64,000 nt of DNA from a bacterium (lineage in GTDB: Bacteria; Bdellovibrionota_C; UBA2361; SZUA-149; JAQTWB01), in the NCBI GenBank assembly GCA_028689495.1, contig JAQTWB010000003.1:1-64000 (forward strand), read 5' to 3'. How positions within the stretch are numbered: position 1 is the first letter of the stretch; every line of letters starts with the position of its first letter. The notes under the pieces are model-generated. The model had not been told where the DNA came from. It was given only the letters and a program-made list of their open reading frames with translations, and made no database searches. Position numbers and translations under genes: made by a program. Shown here piece after piece: positions 58,411-64,000 of the stretch.

Positions 58411-61400
58411 AGCCCGACAACGCTCTGAAAATCTACCACTTCTCCGCTCTCCCGGCTCCGCACAACGCTCGCCGATAAAACACCGGATAATGTCGATTCC
58501 AGCGTAAAGCTTCCGTAACTGTGACCAGTATCACCTCCGGTCGGAATCAGCACATCACGCCGCCCACGCGCCGGAATGAAAACATGTTCCACCTTTCCGC
58601 CGCCAAAATCTATCAAGGCATTTTGGTTCATCGCCGAATTGTTCGTCACCCGTAACCAGTTATACATATCGAGATAAGTATTGAACGTGCCGGAAAAAAC
58701 CCTGCCAAAACTTTCCCGAGCGGTGAGGTAATACGCCGTGGCAATGCCACCCGAATCATCGTCAAGATAACTCGCCGCACCGGCAATTACTTTGCCGGCC
58801 GGTGTAATTCTAACCGAGCCATAACTTCCCGCCGGCAGAACATCAATAGGAATAAAATGCTGCTGAGCGTAAGGTGACAAATGCGCTACCTCTGTTTTCA
58901 ACAAATCACCATTCATGTCATACCAGGTTAGCTGAACATCGTTATCCGTATTGCTGGCATTTGCCAGCTCCAACACATTCAATCCTTCACCGCCAGCGGA
59001 CAGCATGGTTACCGCCTCAGTGCCCTGAGTTGTTGGACTGGCAAAAGCAAAATTGTCGCCATATCGCGACAGTGTTGCAATGTAGGGAACCGAGTTGTCC
59101 TCCGGTGTGATACTGATTAATCCGACGCCGCCGGCAGCGGAAAACTCATGCCCAGCCTGAATGTCCCGTTTGCCGAACGGTGGGATACGGAGCGTGGCGG
59201 TGGTGATGCTGTCGCCAGTTTGCTCGCGCCAGGTAATTACGAAATTACGGCTTACGCTGCCGAGGTTAGCGACAGATAGCCAGTTAAAGGTTGCGGTAGA
59301 AATTGTCGTTACTGGGATGTCGAGCTCCAGCTCGGGGCCGAAAATTGCAGCAGAGCTGGAGCTCTGCTGCCCCAGGTGCGTATTCCACACACCTGTCGTC
59401 TCGCCACTCATCCCCGGCATCAGCTCCAGCGAATAAACGAAATCATAGTCGTCGCCCCAGGTGTCACCGGCCAAACGGTAATAAGTCATTCGCCCGTCGA
59501 CTTCAGCGCTACCTGCGTCAACTGTGACAAGTCCGTACGAATCCACCGAAAACCCCGGCAGGTCGTTGATAATCACATCGCGCTGATTACCAGCCGAGAT
59601 GCGAAGTTGTTTTGTGGCAACAACAACACCGTCGATATCATGCAGCGTAACATTAACCACAACTTCACTCGCACCCGGATTTATCAACTCCAGCACATTG
59701 ACCATATCGAGAAAGCCGTTCCAGTAAGTATAAAGTGGTGACGGTAAACGAGGATCTGTAATTTCCAGTATCGGCACAACAGTTATACCCGGCATAACAT
59801 TTACCGTTCCACCTGTAAGCTGCACTCCCCCCTTCTCGACTGCGATCGTACCGACCCCCGGAGAAAGTCCGCCAAAACTGTAACTGCCGTTACCGCCCGT
59901 CACGGCGATAAATGTCCCAGCAGTTGTCACCAGAGTCACTGTAGCACCCGCAACCGGTGTGCCATTCTGCTCAACCACACCGGCGATAATCCCCAAATCG
60001 AGCGAAGCGCCGAAATCAGCCGTAACATCAGCTGTCATCGTTCCGGTCGCAGATACCGGTGTAAAACTGTAACTGCTCAATGTCGGAGTCACTGTATAAC
60101 CCACGCCCCAGGGAATGCCGGATATCGTGTAGTTTCCGCCAACATCAGTTGTCGCACTGCCGTGGATACCGGCATCGAGCACGACATTGGCAAGCCCACT
60201 ACCAGAGTTATCGACATGACCTGAAATACTATGGGTGAAGTCGAAATAATCGACATATACGTCATAAGGAGCACCGGCTCCGTTCGTCCAGAAGTAAGGA
60301 ACCCGCCCCCACTGTTCAGTCATACTGACGTTCAAGCCGACATTTGTGCCTGCGCTGTAAAGCGTATCAGCCGCCACCTGCCAATCGACGTTTGTATACG
60401 GGGAAATACCCGTTTTGTTTTTTATTTCGTTGTTGCTCAGCCAAACGGCGTTTAACTCCTCCGTCGCCGTGATAGATATCCCAAGGCTGTTGATAGAGTT
60501 TCCACTGTCTAGTGTTACTGAAGTTTGCCATGCTGTAGTGTTATCGTCATAACGGCGGTAGATGAGATCATCGGCGGCGGCGTTGTAAAGCAGATGCAGG
60601 TCACCAGCAGAATCAATGGCAGGTGACAACTGTGAACTGACACCAAAATCTGCCGACACAGTTGGCGAATACCAGGCGAAATAACTAAGTGAATCTGCTC
60701 GATCCCCTGAAAAACTGAAATTTCCTCCTGCATAAACAGAGGTGTTACTGAGAGCGAGGCTTTCTACATAATTGTTAAGACCGGAGCCCAATGACTGCCA
60801 GGAACTTCCATCCCAACGGGCGATATAATCCGCCGCAGTATTGCCCCCGGCGTCTGTAAACCACCCACCGACATAGATGTCACTACCGCTAGTCGCGATG
60901 CTATACACTGTGCTGTTAACACCCGAACCAAGTGCCTGCCAGCTACTTCCATCCCAACGGGCGACATAATCCGCCGCAGTATTGCCCCCGGCGTCTGTGA
61001 AGCCTCCGCCAACATAAATATCGGTGCCCTCAATTGCGATATTATAAGCTACACCATTTAATCCCGAACCAAGTGCCTGCCAGTTACTACCATCCCAACG
61101 AGCGATTCTATCAGCTGCCGCGTTACCACCAGCATCAGTAAAAACACCACCAATGAGCACATCAGAACCAACGACAGCAATTGACCACACCCAGTTATTA
61201 ATTCCCGCTCCAACAGAACTCCAAGCGCTGCCATCCCAGCGAGCGATATAATCAGCTGAAGGATCACCACCGGCATTAATAAACGATCCTCCTACATAGA
61301 CAAGACCACTATCGGTCAGCAGGACACGTACAAAACTATTCAACCCCGAGCTGAGCGACTGCCAGCTACTTCCATCCCAGCGGGCGACATAGTCCGCCGC

Positions 61401-63395
61401 CGCATCTCCACCAGCATCGGTAAAATCTCCCCCCACATATACATCGTTACCTGCGACCGAAATCGCGTAAACATCGGCATTTAACCCCACTCCCAACGCC
61501 TGCCAACTGTTTCCATCCCAGCGAGCGATATAGTCAGCATCAACATTCCCACCGGCGTCGGTAAAGCTACCGCCAACATAAACACTACTGCCGGCGACAG
61601 CGATCTCACGGACCTGCCCGTTTAATCCGACCCCAATCGCATTCCAGCCAACTCCATCCCACCGAGCCATCAGATCGGCTGAGAAATCGCTCCCCGCATC
61701 GACAAAAATTCCACCCGCATAGACCTCCCCGCCACCAATAACAATTGACCTGACCTGAGAATTCAAACCAGCTCCAAGCGACTGCCAGGAACCTCCATCC
61801 CAACGAGCTATTCCATCTGCGCTCGGATTTCCACCGGCATCGGCAAATGAGCCTCCGGCATAGATGTCAGGACCAGAAACAACAATCGATCGAACCTGAC
61901 CGTTGGCGCCCGTGCCCAATGCATTCCAGCTGCCGCCATCCCAGCGAGCAATATAATCTGCCGCGGCATTCCCTCCGGCATTGGTAAATATGCCGCCGAC
62001 ATAAACATCACTGCCAGAAACAGCCACTGCGAATGCTGTGGCGCCAAGACCAGTCCCCAAGGCCTGCCACGTCGCTCCATCCCAATGAGCAACATAATCC
62101 GCCGCGGCGTTTCCTCCTCCATCGGTAAAGTTGCCTCCCACATAAACGTCACTGCCGGAGACAGCGATGGCATAAACCCAGCCGGTCAAACCGACACCGA
62201 ACGCATTCCAGTTACTACCATCCCAACGAGCGATTTTACTGGTAGACGCGACCCCACCAGCATCATTAAAAAAACCTCCTGCATAAACGTCACTACCGGA
62301 GACAACAATTGCATACACCGTGCTGTCCGTACCTGCGCCGAGTGCGTTCCAGGAGCTACCATCCCAGCGGGCGATACGGTCCGCCCCGTTATTGCCACCC
62401 GCGTTGATAAACCACCCACCAACATAAACATCGCTACCGGAGATTGCGATAGTCTGTACGGTATTGCTCAGACCATCGCCCAAAGCATGCCAGGAAAAAC
62501 CATCGTAGCGGTATATGCCTCCTGTAAACGAACCACCGACATAAATTCCATCCAGGCCGAGAGCAACAGCATTGACACTTGCACTCAGCCCCGTGGAAAC
62601 AGGGCTGGTCTCCATACCGAACCAGCTCATATCGCCACCGGTATTACGAGCTTGCCAACTGCTGCCATCAAACTCCCAGGCATCTAAGCTATTTGAGCTC
62701 TGGCCGGAGAGCAGATACATTTGGTCTGCACCCTTGGTAATCAATGAAACAGTAGTGCGATTGTGATCCGGTTTCCCCAAAGAGATTGTCGCATCAAATT
62801 GGCTCAAGTCGCCGGTAACGATATTCGTCGAACGAGCAAGAGCCACGACTTTGTCATCCGGTCCCTGCTTGCTCTCCGGCAGGTATTTGTCCCACACTGC
62901 CGTAACCCAAAGCCGGTTATTGCCATCAAGAGCGATACTCGGTGCACTGTAAACATCGTCGGCTGCCGTGCCATTGAGCGCAGTAACTTCAGCATCAAAA
63001 GCGATACTGCTACTCCCGACAACTCCTCGCCTTAGCACTATGTCGTAGGTATTTGCTGCCGCCGCGACGACAATATACGGCACGCCGGAAATTGTTTTGT
63101 AGCTGATAGCAAAATCTGAGGTGTTGTAACTCAACGTCCCGGCGCTCTGCCAGGCACCACTCTCAAGACTATCCGTATAGGCGAACTCAATTGCACTGCC
63201 GTTATAGTAGGCAACCCAGTGCCTGTGATTAACATCGTCAAAGAAGGTTTTTCGATTGCCGCCGGCACCGGCATCTGTCGCCGTGGCGGAAGTAGATGTA
63301 CCCACCACTGCCGGAGCAGCAGAAAGTAGTGCCGGTAGGCCAATCAGCAACAACGCCGTCATTGCGTAAGTAACTTGTTGTAATCGTTGGCGCAT
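58404..63395 (-). CDS. Large secreted repeat protein: ~13 propeller-like ~47-aa repeats, two carboxypeptidase-regulatory-like domains, C-terminal beta modules
   Basis: Signal peptide MRQRLQQVTYAMTALLLIGLPALLSAAPA with SD gagga; repeats of SDVYVGGxFTDAGGNxAADYIARWDGSSWQALGSGLN; SGHVDNSGSGLANVVLDAG…GNYTISGIPWG. Confidence 0.88.
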   Translation of the reverse strand: MRQRLQQVTYAMTALLLIGLPALLSAAPAVVGTSTSATATDAGAGGNRKTFFDDVNHRHWVAYYNGSAIEFAYTDSLESGAWQSAGTLSYNTSDFAISYKTISGVPYIVVAAAANTYDIVLRRGVVGSSSIAFDAEVTALNGTAADDVYSAPSIALDGNNRLWVTAVWDKYLPESKQGPDDKVVALARSTNIVTGDLSQFDATISLGKPDHNRTTVSLITKGADQMYLLSGQSSNSLDAWEFDGSSWQARNTGGDMSWFGMETSPVSTGLSASVNAVALGLDGIYVGGSFTGGIYRYDGFSWHALGDGLSNTVQTIAISGSDVYVGGWFINAGGNNGADRIARWDGSSWNALGAGTDSTVYAIVVSGSDVYAGGFFNDAGGVASTSKIARWDGSNWNAFGVGLTGWVYAIAVSGSDVYVGGNFTDGGGNAAADYVAHWDGATWQALGTGLGATAFAVAVSGSDVYVGGIFTNAGGNAAADYIARWDGGSWNALGTGANGQVRSIVVSGPDIYAGGSFADAGGNPSADGIARWDGGSWQSLGAGLNSQVRSIVIGGGEVYAGGIFVDAGSDFSADLMARWDGVGWNAIGVGLNGQVREIAVAGSSVYVGGSFTDAGGNVDADYIARWDGNSWQALGVGLNADVYAISVAGNDVYVGGDFTDAGGDAAADYVARWDGSSWQSLSSGLNSFVRVLLTDSGLVYVGGSFINAGGDPSADYIARWDGSAWSSVGAGINNWVWSIAVVGSDVLIGGVFTDAGGNAAADRIARWDGSNWQALGSGLNGVAYNIAIEGTDIYVGGGFTDAGGNTAADYVARWDGSSWQALGSGVNSTVYSIATSGSDIYVGGWFTDAGGNTAADYIARWDGSSWQSLGSGLNNYVESLALSNTSVYAGGNFSFSGDRADSLSYFAWYSPTVSADFGVSSQLSPAIDSAGDLHLLYNAAADDLIYRRYDDNTTAWQTSVTLDSGNSINSLGISITATEELNAVWLSNNEIKNKTGISPYTNVDWQVAADTLYSAGTNVGLNVSMTEQWGRVPYFWTNGAGAPYDVYVDYFDFTHSISGHVDNSGSGLANVVLDAGIHGSATTDVGGNYTISGIPWGVGYTVTPTLSSYSFTPVSATGTMTADVTADFGASLDLGIIAGVVEQNGTPVAGATVTLVTTAGTFIAVTGGNGSYSFGGLSPGVGTIAVEKGGVQLTGGTVNVMPGITVVPILEITDPRLPSPLYTYWNGFLDMVNVLELINPGASEVVVNVTLHDIDGVVVATKQLRISAGNQRDVIINDLPGFSVDSYGLVTVDAGSAEVDGRMTYYRLAGDTWGDDYDFVYSLELMPGMSGETTGVWNTHLGQQSSSSAAIFGPELELDIPVTTISTATFNWLSVANLGSVSRNFVITWREQTGDSITTATLRIPPFGKRDIQAGHEFSAAGGVGLISITPEDNSVPYIATLSRYGDNFAFASPTTQGTEAVTMLSAGGEGLNVLELANASNTDNDVQLTWYDMNGDLLKTEVAHLSPYAQQHFIPIDVLPAGSYGSVRITPAGKVIAGAASYLDDDSGGIATAYYLTARESFGRVFSGTFNTYLDMYNWLRVTNNSAMNQNALIDFGGGKVEHVFIPARGRRDVLIPTGGDTGHSYGSFTLESTLSGVLSASVVRSRESGEVVDFQSVVGLR
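59321..59372 (+). repeat. REP-like composite palindrome family B inside a coding region
   Basis: cgagct-cc-agctcg (59321-59334) and gcagcagagct-gg-agctctgctgc (59347-59370); shares segments with 37220-37283. Confidence 0.65.
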
Positions 63396-63747
63396 TGTTA
63401 ATTCCTCGCGTTTATCTTCAACAGAAGTCATCGGCCGAAGAATGAAGAAACATTAGAAAAGACTGAAAGGGCAAACATCACTCCTACAAACAGGGAACAG
63501 CCGAACTTGCCGTCATTGGGGCTCGGCACCCCCAGATACGCTTTTTCTTGGCTTAGCCCGGATGTTGCAAAAACATCGCGCTCTAGTGTAGGTATGCTTG
63601 GCACCACAGTGCTATTCCCCGTTCTTCCTAGTCGGTTAATATGTGTAATGTTTGTCAACCTGCCTTATGGAGAGTTTTCGCTCCAGAGGGCAGTAGATGG
63701 AATATTTGACGAGGTTTTTATACGCTCCGGGGTTTTTAAAACCTGGG

Positions 63748-63826
63748 GTTAAACAAAGTTGACTGAAGCAAAAGCCGAGGCCTTTGTTTCCGCCAACTTT
63801 GTTTAACTAAAGCCACTCAAGTGGCA
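63748..63826 (+). repeat. Inverted repeat ttaaacaaagttg…caactttgtttaa followed by hairpin gccact-ca-agtggc
   Basis: Perfect 13-bp arms upstream of the partial CDS at the right edge; second hairpin abuts aggagcaggag. Confidence 0.65.
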
Positions 63827-63836
63827 GGAGCAGGAG

Positions 63837-64000
63837 ATGATACAACAACCACACAACACAATCGGCGGTAATACCTGGCTCACTGACGAGGCCTGGTCGG
63901 TAATTTTTAACAGCCTGGACGAACAGAAAAAAAGCTCGAAGCAATTTAAGCACCATTACATCAGTCTGGGTAAAAACCACTACCAGCTGACTCGTACCAT
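63837..64000 (+). CDS. N-terminus of a hypothetical protein, truncated by the right window edge
   Basis: Open frame MIQQPHNTIGGNTWLTDEAWSVIFNSLDEQKKSSKQFKHHYISLGKNHYQLTRT… to the window end; SD caggag. Confidence 0.5.
   Translation, partial: MIQQPHNTIGGNTWLTDEAWSVIFNSLDEQKKSSKQFKHHYISLGKNHYQLTRT

Noticed and set aside
60700-62500. CRISPR-like or satellite array (141-bp periodicity)
   Set aside because: Periodicity is explained by the ~47-aa coding repeats of the giant protein.

Overview
This is a conserved-core bacterial chromosome segment. Gene order and content look proteobacterial or Desulfuromonadota-like, but taxonomy is inference only. Recognisable blocks are leuS/lptE, tpx, clpB/cbpA, an ECF sigma factor with a VWA protein, psd plus a penicillin-binding protein, amgK-murU (MurNAc recycling), rsmI, a fadJ-like gene, comM, hpt, two tandem GCS2-type carboxylate-amine ligases, folD-gcvT-gcvH-gcvPA-gcvPB, minCDE, ppi, a long-form ispH, hemC-ribBA-ribE-ribD-nrdR-glyA, acpP, fabG, plsX-rpmF-DUF177, ssb, an isoaspartyl peptidase, a DEAD-box helicase with a repetitive basic tail, a helical-repeat-like protein and a ~1660-aa secreted protein with ~13 propeller-like repeats. 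The strongest candidate for something undescribed is the intergenic region before the GCS2 pair. It contains a nested two-stem structure (attttgggt/acccaaaat and gagcaaaaa/tttttgctc) enclosing two further hairpins, followed by a terminator-like hairpin plus T-tract directly before the Shine-Dalgarno. Other genes in the window also have hairpins abutting a strong SD. Several families of REP-like palindromes are dispersed through the window, one inside a coding region. No tRNA, rRNA, CRISPR array or intact prophage was recognised.
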